Assembly: GCA_009617715.1 (NCBI GenBank)
Contig: VTFK01000243.1
Span: 868,001-932,000 of the forward strand
Reading direction: 5' to 3'
From: Plectrocnemia conspersa
Lineage: Eukaryota > Arthropoda > Insecta > Trichoptera > Polycentropodidae
Length of the DNA stretch: 64,000 nucleotides
The notes below the pieces were generated by a model, which did no database searches, was not told the origin of the DNA, and saw only the letters and a program-made list of their open reading frames with translations. The translations under genes and the position numbers were made by a program. Positions 46,471-58,559 of the stretch are shown here, piece after piece. Within the stretch, counting starts at the first letter, position 1, and the number at the start of each line of letters is the position of its first letter.

Positions 46471-47099
46471 GGGTTCTCAAATTTCTGTAGTGAAAATGTT
46501 TTTAAACGTTGCATTATATGAAGCACAAAATGCCATTTTACTTATAACTTATTACAAAATAGTTATAAGAGGAGGCTGATAAAATTACTAACATTTTTTT
46601 TATTAAGAAGTCTCAACACGTATGAATTTAATTTCAAGTAAAGAATTAACTAATTTAGTAACCATTATTTTCTCCTGTGGTTTGTACTTATATAATTCAT
46701 AGTTTTTCGTGTAGCTAACTTTATTTTGTGTGAAGATGACTTAATAATTATATTTTGCTTCTACTATTTTGATTCACATTCTATGAAAATCTCACATCTA
46801 CAAATAGCAAAAATGTATTTTATATCTGGAAAATTTTAAACTGTTATTTTTTACTTAAATCAACATTGCTGTTTTGATTGCACATAAAACACTATTAAAA
46901 GTATACATTAAAAAATTATAAAAAACAGTGCCTTAAATGGCGCTTAAAAACTGAAAATACTTTTTTTTTTAAATTACATACTGTTTTACAACATTGAATG
47001 TATATCGAATAGATTCCCTTTTTATCTATGAGTAAATAAGCAATTTAATTTATATACATACATACGAGTATAATCAAAACACATATAGCATTTATATTA
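46471..47099. other. AT-rich sequence, no gene seen
   Basis: A/T-rich DNA. Nothing recognised. Confidence 0.55.
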
Positions 47100-47830
47100 A
47101 AAGTTACGTCGCTGCGTTTCACAAAGCGGCAGAAAATTGAAAAGCGCAAAAGCCTGGCTTTGTGTTTTAAAATTGCATACAGGTCTGAAAAGTAAATGAA
47201 AGGCAAAAAGCCACTAGAGAGAGCTTAACTAGCGCCGCCACCTTTTTTTTCAATGCCAATTAGTGGGTCTCTTCCGAAGCAAAGTTTCTCCTTTGGATGA
47301 AAAAATCGGACTTACTATATTAATATTAAAACCAAAAATTCTTAATATAAATTACATTAAAAGTAATTTTACACTTAAAAATGAATTAAACTAATTAAAC
47401 CCATCTTTTATGCTTTACCGTGATGCAATGTAACCAGCAGCATGTAACTACAGTAAGTTATATATATATTTATATATATATTTATAATTATTTCTTTTGA
47501 AATTTACACATGTGTGGGTTTACACGCGTTTGAATAAATTTTGCTTTTTTTGAAGTCCTACGTTTCGTTTTTTCAGTCGGTAATTAGGCGGCGCATTTGG
47601 CGAGCGATTTTAATACGGCGGCTTCGTTATACCTGCCTTTTTCGACCCGTGTAATTTGATAAGCAATCAGAAACACCCTGTTGACTAAAACGGCAAAAGC
47701 CATGCGTTAAAAACTAATTAACGAGTTGCTGCCGACCTTCGCTCTTTCTGACCCTTAATTGAAAAAAATATAGTAGGTTCTATGTCGTGACGCTAAGGGG
47801 CTTGGCAATATGGCGCTTAAAACAATAAGT
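47100..47830. promoter_or_regulatory. Two GC-richer blocks separated by a TA microsatellite
   Basis: Blocks at 47100-47300 and 47540-47830 flank AT-rich DNA with a (TA)n/TTTATA run at about 47459-47490. The second block has GGCGGCGCATTTGGCGAGCG and CAATATGGCGC. No ORF of note; possible regulatory sequence. Confidence 0.2.
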
Positions 47831-48039
47831 TATACCTAAAATAATAGGGATAATTAAAGAACAAGGCTTATGAAATACCACTTTATTTTCTACATAATTC
47901 CATCACTACATCATTTTAGCTATTTTTTATATTGGTAATAACTTCACTTAATTTTAGTGTTATTATCTTTCTTTTAATATAACTTATATATACGTATACG
48001 TTAACGTATATTAAATACAATTTTCATAAAATTAATTCT

Positions 48040-48660
48040 TAAACGATATTGAACCATGGCTACCGGATAAAACACATTAATTGCTTTGATACTCCACGTC
48101 CATCAATCACTCTTGGTCGTTTAAGAAGGTGTCTTTCCTTATTATGTATATTTTTAACGATGAAAAAATATATAATTACATAATAATAGCGTCGGAACGA
48201 TTCACTCTCTGTGCCTAAGATAATAACCGGCATTGTAGACGATTAATTGTCGACGCCTTTGAATGGCGTAAAATTGAATCATTACGGGGGGCGTGGAGCG
48301 ATGATTCCTCTTCGAGAGCTTCGAAAGTGGAAATAAATGGAAAAAATATCGCCGATCATGTTACCTATTGTTGGCGGTTCATCATTATGAAGCGATCAAA
48401 GAAGTGTGGTAGCCGGCATCCACGTGGGGATACATCGACACAATGGTCCGTTTTGATTGAACGCGTAAAAATGATATTTAACGCGCCGTAATGAGGATGG
48501 AAAGAACAGAGAGATCAAAAGGAGGGAACACACAAAAATAATAATGAATAAAAAATAGACATAAAAAGATTAGGTTGTAAAAAATTGACTTGGAATGTCG
48601 GCTTTTTTTGGTTGTTGATGTTCGTCTCTCCTTGGAATTTACAGTCAGATTTTGATGTGC
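48040..48660. promoter_or_regulatory. Candidate enhancer island
   Basis: ACAATGG at 48440-48446 in GACACAATGGTCCG, very close in wording to CACAATGGTCCAC at 42727. CATTGTAGACGATTAATTGTCG near 48230 and ATTAATTGC words are present. No long open frame. Confidence 0.35.
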
Positions 48661-49272
48661 CTATAAATATATACCGTCGTCATAGGTGTATTATATTATG
48701 TAGTTAAGGACTATGTATTTATATTTTTGAACAATTGTAAGTGCTAAACATTTGACGAACACTTCTCTAGAATTTGAATTTTGGGGGAAAAAATATACGG
48801 GAACATAATAAATTATATATCAGTGATTCCAAAATATGGTTTCATAACGGAAAAATATATATATTATAATATATATTTAACAATTTCAATAAATATAGAT
48901 ATATTTTTATACAATAATAAAACGTAAGATAAAGCAATTGAATCTACAGTTTTTAAAGTTTAGTATTTCTGAGTTCTAAAATAAAATTTTAAAAATATCT
49001 GCAAATAAAATAGTGAACAAAAATTTTATTTAAAAACTAGAAATTTATGAGTTTGTTATTCAAAAAATCAGTTGAAGGTAGCCTCATGTATTAAAATAGA
49101 TTAAATTAAAAGAAATCTGTCTTTTTCTTGATTTTATAAAAAATTTAAGTAGTAAAAAAATGTTTTCCTTAAAAAATAAAATTTACAGAATACATACATA
49201 CATAGTTTTCCGCGAATTAGTTTACACCGATAGGAGAACGTTACAAATACTAAATCAGGGCTGTTTTAAGGA
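48661..49272. other. AT-rich sequence, no gene seen
   Basis: A/T-rich DNA with a TATAATATAT run near 48857-48880. Nothing recognised. Confidence 0.55.
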
Positions 49273-49585
49273 TAGGGTGACCATATGTTGAAAATTGAAT
49301 TAAAAATTATAATGTGTTATATTTTTATTATAAATTACTGTCATGTTGTGGTATTTTGTAATCAATAAAACAATTCCTGTAATGTCCTATTAGTATTTTA
49401 AAAAATAAAATATTAAACAGATATTCAACCTTGAGAGTGATACCAAAACTGCTCTCATGTTTTTGAGTAAAATATGTATATAAATAAAGAAAAAAAGTAA
49501 GAAAGTGATATTTTACACTTTCCTCAACAAATTAAATTAAAAAGGTAAAAATTAATTGCACTAGTAATTTCACATGGTCACCCTA
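49273..49585. mobile_element. Short hAT-type MITE
   Basis: The left end TAGGGTGACCATATG and the right end, read inward, TAGGGTGACCATGTG match 14 of 15. TAGGGTGACC is a known type of hAT terminus. The 313-bp interior is A/T-rich with no ORF. The expected 8-bp target duplication is not visible (TTTAAGGA versus TTATATTC), so the flanks have diverged or the boundary is slightly different. Confidence 0.65.
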
Positions 49586-50039
49586 TTATATTCTCTCACC
49601 AATACTAAAACGATGAGCGTTCATATCTTGGTAGGTTCACAAATGCATTTGTTTTAAATATTTATCAAACTGTGGTGATATCGATGAGAGTACTACTAAG
49701 GAGTTATTTTTTTAACATAAAACGGGATTAATGTTTTAATTTAATTCAATTAATGATGAAAATCGCTTTTCGCATAAATAGGATGGTAAGAAAAAAATAT
49801 TTCTAGTCGAACAAGTCGAACTTATTTTTTGTTCTAATTTTTTATGACAGGTGTTATTTACCTTTTTTCATACAGTGGATGCAATTGTAGTTCTTGTATT
49901 AATTTATTTAAATTACTTAATTTTTTAGTTAAAATAAAAAAATTAGGTAAGCTTAAAAATAAATTTATTGTTCCTAAATAAATTTGCCTTTTTCTTGTGA
50001 TTTTCATTATGAAAAATCCCAATTTCATTATCATTATTG
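49586..50039. other. AT-rich sequence, no gene seen
   Basis: A/T-rich DNA. Nothing recognised. Confidence 0.5.
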
Positions 50040-50910
50040 CACGAGATAGTCAGCACACTTAGCAATGGTATAGAATTTAGGTTTATTCAGATCTTCACAC
50101 AACTTTCTAAACATTTTTTTATGGTTAGGCGTTAAAAAATGTTGTTAAGTTCCTCAATCACATTATTTGACACAAGAGATTTGCCTTCTAAATAACGGGT
50201 GCTTTATTTTTGACTATTGCTTAAAGACCTGTTGTGTGTATTGCCATTGACTGTGAATCAAATGCAGTTATTCCACTTTATGTCATTCTCATAAAAAAAT
50301 GTTAACTACGTTTCAAATTTTATTGGATATGACTTTTCCAGAAATTTTCTGTAACATATCGAACATATGCAATTATATACGCATTTTTACCGACATATAT
50401 TGCCTCGTCTACTTATATTGCGAATTTTGAAGTTCGTAGTTAAGAAACTAACTGATCACAAGGATCTTCAGATATATCAACTGTAATATTAGTAACGGTT
50501 TTCCATATGATTTGCTGGGTAAAAAATATTTTTTCTAATTTATGTGATTTTTTACATTTTGCGATTCAGTAGGAAATTCGGTACGATGCTAGCAATGTAT
50601 TTGATAAGACAAAACTATTTTTTTACACGTTTGTTTTTGTTTATTAAACTCATCTAGTTTTCTATGCAAAATGTATTTACCAATGTATTTATAATGTATG
50701 CTGCAATATGCTGGTTTAATTAACATGGTTTCGTACTGTCTTCAGCCAAGACTTTCGTACAAACGAAATATTGTTTTATTCAAGCCATCATAATAGTTTT
50801 GAATTATAATGATAACACGTTGAATAATATTTTTCTGCTTTAGGTTTTTTATTTTCTTGTTCTTTTCTCACTTTTTTGTTTTACCATCAGTATTTTTTTA
50901 TTATGATTGG
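50040..50910 (-). mobile_element. hAT transposase fossil, ZBED5/FAM200-like
   Basis: Minus-strand frames from about 50900 down follow the family: KVLAEDSTKPC and LNQHI (end of a BED-type zinc finger, 'KVLxxxSxKPSKLxRH'), RKLDEFNKQKQTCKK, SYQI, then QLVS*LRTSKFAI, VDEAIYVGKNAYIIAYVRYV (first catalytic Asp in the 'xDExxD/xxxxQLLxFVRY' block), WNNC, FDSQSMAIHTTG and AIVKNKAPVI. These correspond to 'WxNCVGxCTDGAxAMxGxxxGxxAxxKxxAP'. Multiple stops and a decayed CTDGA box show it is dead. Terminal repeats not identified. A second, related fossil lies at 59960-60240. Confidence 0.7.
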
Positions 50911-51109
50911 ATTTCTTCTAAACAGTAACCGGTCAAAAAGTTATCTATTCTTCTAAAAATATTAGGAAAGTTTTAAAATACACGATTAAAGTTCGCTGGT
51001 ATAAACTGTTTGGATTAATTGCTTTGCTTAAGAAAAGTTGTAAATTCATTGAAATATATATATTTTTATTTAGGTAGATGCTCCTTATTTTTTATAATAT
51101 ATTAGCGTT

Positions 51110-51720
51110 TAATTCCAAACGATAAATTTTGAAAGAAAACGATTGATTCAGTTCCATACGATCGTTTTTTTTTATTTCGCTCAAAACAGCGCGATGAAGT
51201 CGTGCGTCTCGGACAATGGACGATGGGGCATCGCGTGAAATAATTAGATGGCAATATTTCATACACGGCCCAAGATCTATACATCTTTGAGGATCGAGGA
51301 GCAGATGCCGATGCCATCAGCCAGCCGGGAACTACCACGCACAATGGGGGGAACAAACATCCCCGATCGGCAACCATTGTTCCCCAAACTGTTCCCAACA
51401 AAGGACATAATCGCGCCGGCCTTTGTGCAACGGTGCTGCCAACAATGGCGCGATAATAAAGAAATGTTGCAAACATTGGAAACAAAAATAAAAGGTGCCA
51501 TTATTTTTATTCCGCGCTCGATCTCCTTTTCATTCCCGCTCGTTTTCTGTGAAACACCTTTGGCACTTATTATTGATTCTTCCAGTGTTCAAAAGCCATT
51601 GATTGAGCACAATGGTTAGGTTGGTGGGCAACGTGTGCGAAGCGTGAATAAGAGATGCAATTTTTTCCGGGTCTCGCATTGTAACTTGCGTATGAGCCAC
51701 TGTGTGGTTTGGAATTCGAC
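51110..51720. promoter_or_regulatory. Densest SOX-site island (five ACAATGG/CCATTGT in 403 bp)
   Basis: Sites lie at 51213 (GGACAATGGACG), 51341 (CACAATGGGGG), 51374 (AACCATTGTTCCCC), 51442 (CAACAATGGCGCG) and 51609 (CACAATGGTTAGG), with GCCATTG near 51595. Spacings are 128, 33, 68 and 167 bp. The island is among the most GC-rich in the window. Long frames are open on both strands at once (plus 51248-51619, 123 codons; minus 51102-51485, 127 codons), but neither shows a known domain and each is the other's shadow. I read the island as a regulatory module bound by SOX-family HMG proteins; this is inference from motif density. Confidence 0.5.
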
Positions 51721-53054
51721 GAATCTATAAATGCATAAAATAACCAATGATTTATTATAAAATACATTATTCTATAACACATGATATTTTAGGTTGGAGA
51801 ACGTCTTATATGTATTAAAAAAATAGTTAAACAAAGTTAAAGTGCAAACCAGGGTACATATAAACAAACCCTCAATGTGAGTACATATTACTATTATGCT
51901 ATTGAGAAATTCATATATTTAGCAAGATAATTATGAGTAATTGTTGTTAAATAATTAAGTTTAATACTAAAGCAATTTATTTAGCCTAGAGCTACCGAAA
52001 TTATTATTTATGCATATAAACAATGTTTCTTAGCCTTTTTGGCCACGATTCGGATTGGATCATAGTGTTGAATTCGGATTAATACATATTTATAACACAT
52101 AATTAAAATATTTAGCTTGAATTTGTAAAAATATTTAGGCTTAATAGAGTGAATCTTGAGTCATATTCCATTGACTGCACTAAGGATTTTCAGATCTAAA
52201 TTTTCTGTATGATTTGAAATAATTAGTTATGTTCCATGAAATGTATAGCTTGTTTTAAAACACACACAAGTGTAATGTAAACAAATCAGACATAAAAGAC
52301 CTGGGATTAAATATATAATTCATATGGTTTTATCATTATTTTGTTATGGTTTTGTCATATTGACGTTTATGTTAAATATTAACATTAAAAATTGCGATTG
52401 TAGTGAAGTTTTGAAATTTAACGATATATTAGCATACATTTAAAGAATAATTAAGGTTTTAAAAAGAGCAAAATACAGCTACGTTTAGATGCACAGAAAA
52501 ATAGAGTTACAAAATGATATCCATACAAATATATTTAATGAAATTTTATGATTACATCTACTAAAGTAACAAATATATATTTTAAACTAATGAATAACTT
52601 TATTTCAAAAAGTTCTGAGTAGTAAATTCTAGTATTTTTTACCTGTATTTTGTTTCACAATTTAGTTTTTGTTATATTTAGATTTATATTGTGTTGTTAT
52701 AGAGGGCAAAACACGTTTAGTGCTTCTTTTAGTAATGTTTTTATAATAATTTTAACCAGTATACACACATATAATATGTATTTTAATCACTAAGTATTTT
52801 AATGAGTTGTTTTTGTAAGTTAATTGCATTTAAAGAATTTTCTTTAAAAATATATGGATTACCCTATTTATCATATATTAAAATATCCGATGATACTTAT
52901 TTGTATGTCGGTGTCAGAAAAATTGATTATTTAAATTTAGTTTATTGGTAAAGAAAAAAAGTTTCCACTCTCTAAGCTTACCTTTGAAACATATCATATT
53001 TTTGGCTACTTTTAGTTGTTATTGATAATAAAAGTCAAAATACAACATACCTAA
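51721..53054. other. Long AT-rich stretch
   Basis: About 1.3 kb of A/T-rich DNA. A short direct repeat ATTCGGATT occurs at about 52049 and 52072. Nothing else recognised. Confidence 0.55.
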
Positions 53055-53061
53055 TATATGC

Positions 53062-53124
53062 TCGGGTTTTCGCCGTCACAGTGGGAACTCTCGCTACAAA
53101 ACGTTTCCACTGTGACGGCGCCGA
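53062..53124. repeat. GC-rich hairpin, 18-bp stem plus outer stem
   Basis: CGCCGTCACAGTGGGAAC (53071-53088) pairs with GTTTCCACTGTGACGGCG (53103-53120): 17 Watson-Crick pairs and one G-U, with a 14-nt loop. TCGG (53062-53065) can pair with CCGA (53121-53124) across a 5-nt bulge, giving a 63-nt foldback of pre-miRNA-like length. It is strikingly GC-rich in AT-rich surroundings. Alternatives: fused transposon termini or a palindromic protein site. Confidence 0.7.
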
Positions 53125-53559
53125 CACGATTTCATTTCTTTTGACGTGAAATTTTGGCTTCTGAGAAGTGATGATTGTTTTTGCGCTCTCCTATGACCAA
53201 AATTCCTTTTTTACCTTTTCCCTGTCCTTTCGGTAGGCTTCTATGTATGTGCCAGTAAATAAAAACAATACAAATACTTGTTAGAAAACATTGACTTTGT
53301 GCACTTAGTCATAGTATGATATCATAAATCGTTACCCATATTTGTCACTTCTTGATTCGCTCTTTAAAATATTCCTAATTATTGGTATTGTAATTAAATT
53401 TTATGCAAGTAAAATAAGAATACATTTTAAAGTATATATTTTAAGTTAAAAAACAATTTGCAAATATCTTGTACACTACCAGTCTTTATTTGTCGAACTT
53501 TTTCAAGTACCTGTATCAAGCTTAATATATTCTACCTGTTGTTATGTATATCAGTTGAG

Positions 53560-54450
53560 CATGAATTCGCCAAACTTTCAGAAGAACAATAGTCGAAACA
53601 AAACGCGAGAGGTATAACACAACTCTTTCATTGTCTACTACGAGAGTCATTAGAAATTTTCAATCCCAGCAAACAATCTACGAGGTAACACAGCAAGTGG
53701 GTTGTTTCGGGGCACCCGCCTGATATTGCCAGCCAGACAGGAGGAGAGAAGGGCTCTCCCCACATCACGTTGTGGTGGTGCAATCAGCAGGAAATTAGCT
53801 TCGCCAAACTCAGCCACCAGCCACCGGCTTTCAATTTGTATGTATCTCTCAATACAGTGTGCCGATGTGAACCGGCTATCTCTGCCAATGTCTACGCTTT
53901 CGGGGAACGACGCCATTGTATGACGCAAATCTACACACAAATCCCTGTCGCGATCATTTCCACAGTCGAGAGGCATCTTTTATTTCAGATATGTGAAAAT
54001 CAATAAATTAAATACACGCATACATTTTACAAAACATCATTTTTAAATCTTATATATTTCTTAATTTTAGCTATTTTTAAAATTTAAAAGTGTTTTATCG
54101 CTCTAATGAAGGACTGATTTGAGCATTTTATTTGAGGGACATTACAGATTTAACAGCAGGCATTCCACCTAACATTATACATTAAAAGTATAGCTATCAC
54201 TCTTCTATCAATGACTTTACTCAGCGATAAATATCTTTGCAGTTCTAAACAATGTATGCACATAAATGATGAACGAACTAGGTTCAATAATAATATCCTG
54301 GCTAGATTGAATTGACAGACGTCGAGAAGCATTGTGTCCACTGGTGTCCGAGCCATGTCCGGGTCAATCATTGTATTCTCAGCCAAGTAACCATTGTGAC
54401 ATGTCCTGTCCGATCTCTAATCACTACCTCGTTTTACACTGTGCATCTAT
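53560..54450. promoter_or_regulatory. GC-richer island with two SOX cores and a coding-like ORF
   Basis: CCATTGT at 53913-53919 and 54391-54397, and CATTGTGTCC near 54330. It overlaps the minus-strand ORF at 53650-53976. A second minus-strand frame (54386-54150) begins at TTG, contains MIDPDMARTPVDTMLLDV, and becomes AT-rich towards its end. Whether the island is regulatory, coding or both is open. Confidence 0.3.
53650..53976 (-). CDS. Hypothetical protein or exon, 108 codons
   Basis: The frame starts ATG at 53976 (MPLDCGNDRDRDLC) and ends TAA at 53650 after LFAGIENF. It is much less AT-rich than its surroundings and the residues are balanced: an acidic/basic N-terminus, a central SRWLVAEFGEANFLLIAPP hydrophobic patch, and an arginine-rich C-terminal third. 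AAAG precedes the ATG, so it could also be an internal or terminal exon. AATAAA lies about 165 bp downstream on the minus strand near 53486. No signal peptide, domain or homologue was recognised. Plus-strand frames in the same place (53702-54006) are shorter. It could be a real small gene, a terminal exon, an unrecognised transposon ORF, or chance in a GC island. Confidence 0.35.
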   Translation of the reverse strand: MPLDCGNDRDRDLCVDLRHTMASFPESVDIGRDSRFTSAHCIERYIQIESRWLVAEFGEANFLLIAPPQRDVGRALLSSCLAGNIRRVPRNNPLAVLPRRLFAGIENF

Positions 54451-55439
54451 TGTGAATCGAAATCGTTAGGGGCATAATCCAAAATTTTCACTACAATTAA
54501 GTGAATTTAATGCATATTTGCTAACCTACAATACACGTATATAATATACTTATTTACCATATTGATGTAGCAAATCTATGGTGATATACTTTAAAAGACC
54601 TTCATCATTGCTTTATAATAAGAACAACTGCTTATAATAAGTAAGTAAAATAACTAGTATGAGCATTACTACGCGTATATATACACAAGTTGCTTTCTTC
54701 TCAAAGCTATACGCTGCAAATGAACTTTAATTAAATAAAAAGCAAAGTGTATTTTATCGCGTAGCGAAAAATAAATTTGAGATTTTTAATTATGCCACTA
54801 ATTAAATTCCAATTTTAATGTCTAGTAAATTTTTATATTATACTTATTTTTCTATTTTATATCTTAAATGCTACTTTTTCTTTGAAATATAATAAAAATG
54901 TGGTGCATCTCAAGAGAAGTGATTATATTCAATATGAAAAGTAAAAACTTATAATGGTCAAACATATTAGTTTGTTTCATATAATTTTGCTGATTTTTAC
55001 TTGGTCTAAAACGGATCGTTGTTGGAATAAAATTGTAAACATAAATTTTATTTATCCTACGAGATGTATCGAGTTACTTTTTTTTATTTATTTGAAGGGC
55101 AAAACATTTATTTATTATTTCTTTGCATTAGATCTTTAAAATCTGTTTCTTAAAGAGATTGAATATTTACTTCAATACGTACAATTTTAATTAAATTTAT
55201 GTATCGTAACGATTGATGATATATTATTTATTGGAAACCAGATGCTAGATTGTTGTCTTTCACATATAAAACTATTCTGAAAATCGTAAGATATCAATAG
55301 TGTAATATATTTTATTAAGAATCATATGTCATCCAGTTTTCGATTAAGTTACTATATTTATATATTCAATTAATATAATATTAGGCAAATTAGTGTTGTT
55401 AGCGACACTTACTAAAAATGATTAATGATATTGAAATTG
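54451..55439. other. AT-rich sequence, no gene seen
   Basis: About 1 kb of A/T-rich DNA with an unrecognised 61-codon frame at 54954. Confidence 0.55.
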
Positions 55440-56190
55440 TTTCAACTAACCATTCCTGTCACTACTTATCCCTTAGTGGTCTAATTTCACGCACAACCGA
55501 AATCGTAGCGGGGTATCCGCGACCCCAATCTTCGCACTTGACTTGATTGCCGGCGCGCTCCTCTCAGTCGGGGGTGCAATCTACCCCCAGCATCTCACGG
55601 GGATCCGATTAGGGCTCGGATGACCGAACACGCAACCGGAATTATTCCAAACAATCGAACATCGCATCGCCCGCTAAAACTTATCGGACGTGACAGGGTT
55701 GGGATTTCGCGCATCTGCCCGTTCCACATTTTATGCAAATATGAACATAAAAACACACATATATATATATATATGTATATATTATATAAAAAATAAGTTT
55801 GTTCATTTTTTACACAAATATATTTTTCGCATTCATAATGCAGATAGAAAACAAGAAGAAAAAATAAGTTCATTGTTAAAAATTCAACCCTCTTGAAACG
55901 TAGTGATTTTTTTCTTAAAAACTTCCAGTCGTATTCTACAGTTTAGGGTTCATTGTCAGCGTGATCATGGTTTAACAAACCATACATAATAGCGTTAAAG
56001 TTAGCGGGGCATAAACTTGCGTTTTCACACTACCTGTGCAAAATTTGCATTTGTGTTTATATATTTTTAACGCGACTGTAATTTATTGGCATGTTCGCAA
56101 AATTTTATTGCTCGAGTTTGAAGTGTAAACGAGATAATCTTAGTCTTTACTGAGCGACATTTTGCACCCCGAACTTGACCTTTAATAAAT
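55440..56190. promoter_or_regulatory. GC-richer blocks around a TA microsatellite
   Basis: Block 55440-55730 is GC-rich (GCCGGCGCGCTCCTCTCAG, CACGGGGATCCG) and ends with the POU octamer ATGCAAAT near 55733. A (TA)n run follows at 55758-55785. Block 55950-56190 has a TGGTTTAACAAACCA inverted repeat near 55968. No gene recognised. Confidence 0.25.
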
Positions 56191-58559
56191 TATTTCCGCT
56201 TTATATAAGTATATTATAGAAATTACTACCATTTTGAAATTAACGTAGGAGTTCTTATATTGCGGTTAATATAATAAATTATTAATTATTTAAATATACT
56301 TTTAAATAAATTTAATTATCAATTTGACTAATCTATATTATATACTGTGGTGAAATTATTTATGGTTTATTTTATTTTATTAAATTTGCCAGTATATTTA
56401 TTTACTTTATATTTATTTGTAGTTAAGCGGTATATTTATATTTATAAGTACTAATGCAGTATATTTATATTTTTTGGTACGAAAACATTAAAATTTATTT
56501 ATTTAACATAATATTATTTACATGTGTATTTAATAAACAATTTAAGTGGCAAGTTCAACCTATTTCCTTAATTACGTTTATTTACAATTTGTTATAGCTA
56601 TGTTTTTAATATGCTATCTGTGTTTAATTAGAGGAAATTTGATAAAAACGTCCTATTGAAAATGTTATCATTATTTATAAACCTACTATCTAGGACTAGG
56701 ATTAAAGCTACTTATTCACTAATAAGTATCATTAGAGAGTTATGTATCTTACCATTATGCATTGAGCTACTTCTTTAAAATATAGTGTTTATAATATTAG
56801 ATAATTAGATAGTTTTTCTAAGTAATAGGAAAAATAGATTAGCTACATTTAAAAATATAGGTATCACTAAGATAGTTATATATGTATTTGTGGGTTTGTT
56901 ATTTAATTTTCAAGTAAATTTATAAAATAATAAAATAACAAATAAATTTATCCAAGTTAAAAACCATTAATTATTTAACTTTATACGTTGTGCGCATATA
57001 TGTATTATTAATATTATTACTATTTGTGTTACATTACTGAATGAAAACAGAGGATTATATATTATAAGTTGTATATATTATATATTAAATATATATTAAA
57101 TTTATATATTAGGTATATATTATATATTAAATATATATTAGATTATATATTAAATTTATACAATTCATCAGGTATCAACAAAACGAAACATTTTCTAAAA
57201 TGATTTACTTCAGTAGCTAAAACCTTATTTCTTAATTTGTTTATATTAATGTGTAGTGAAATTTTATTTGACTATAGAATTTAATATTTTAGTAAATTAT
57301 ATGTTTTGTAATTTTTTTTCCAAATTAACTTCCATATTAAAAATATAATCATATTTAATAGAAAAGTTCTCACTACATGAATTAAAAAAATATTTGCAAT
57401 CAATTTTTTTTTACAATAAAAAAATAGCAAAAAATCTATTCTATTATATTCGCATGTCTTAACCTTTTCACCCTTTGATAAATATAATATTCTACCAGTC
57501 TATCTACATGTCTCTGGACACGAAACGTCCTTTACTTAATGCTACTCTGGCGATCTATAATAAGCCACTTGAAACGACGCAAATGACAACTCTTTATATT
57601 ACGTTCCCAAAAATAAAATTAAAACGGGGCTCCTGATTTTTATTTATTTAACATGACCTTACTTCCTATTCATAAATTTATATTGTAGGTGTATCTATTG
57701 GTATACTAATAATGAAACACTTTATTTTATATTTTATGAAGCTAAAATAATAAATGTAGCTCATAGAAACAATTTTATGAAAGGGATGTATTTTTTATAT
57801 AACAACAATTTTAATGTTAATAGGTTTATTAACAGGATTTGTAGTAAAGTTTCAGTTTTAAAAGCTTGGTCTATGGTTATAATTACCATTACTGCATTTG
57901 CGATTAATTAATTATAATTAATCTAAAGCTATTCGTTCAATATGATCATATTTTAGGAATTTTGCAAATATAATATATGATAAAACACTTTCGAATTAAT
58001 GTTTAGCAATAAGAATATATTTTAGTTTTAAGACGGTGAATTCAATTCGCATTCATTATTCATTTAATTTAATGTAATTTTAGCAGCAGTTTTGTGAATA
58101 TTAGCAGCAGATTTGTGAATATTGATAAATGCTTTTGATAACGAATAGAGCTTTTGTTTAAAAGATTTACTATAGATATGTATTTTTCCTGAAAAAGAAG
58201 ATTCAATTTATTTACTTAGTTAAAAAGTCCGCCAGATATGAGGCAAAACTAGGAAGAATTATCTGATTTGTCATGAAGAAGAAAGTTCTATAAATATTTT
58301 TAAAATCTTTATGAAACAGAAAAACTTAGTGCACCTAACCCATAAAATAAATTATTAAATAATATAAATAATTTGTACTGTAAAATCACAATTTTAGCAA
58401 TTTATAAATATTAGTAGATTTATTTATCTAAAATACTGAACAATTTTTCGTCATTTAAATTGGTCTTCGACGTTCCTAAAGAAACAATACGTATTATTTT
58501 TTCTTTACAGATTTTAAAGCAATTTAGAGATGTCACTTCTTTTGAATACGTAATTACCA
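56191..58559. other. Long AT-rich stretch with short tandem repeats
   Basis: About 2.4 kb. GTATATATTATATATTAAAT (28-bp core) occurs at 57071 and 57113 (period 42). TTAGCAGCAG(T/A)TTTGTGAATA occurs twice in tandem at about 58080-58121. A strong 3' splice-site-like word TTTTTTCTTTACAG/ATTTTA ends at 58510. No gene recognised. Confidence 0.5.

Noticed and set aside
51102..51619. Long frames of 123 and 127 codons on opposite strands
   Set aside because: They overlap, neither has a recognised domain, and the region is a SOX-site island; kept only as a regulatory candidate.
54150..54386. 78-codon minus-strand frame
   Set aside because: It begins with TTG, the last half is AT-rich, and no domain is visible; mentioned only under the island.
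56720..56785. Minus-strand tRNA-like D-arm (GTAGCTCAATGC)
   Set aside because: No B box or anticodon arm could be found.
58080..58121. 21-bp tandem units that could hint at a CRISPR-like or satellite array
   Set aside because: Only two copies with no spacers, in an animal-type genome.
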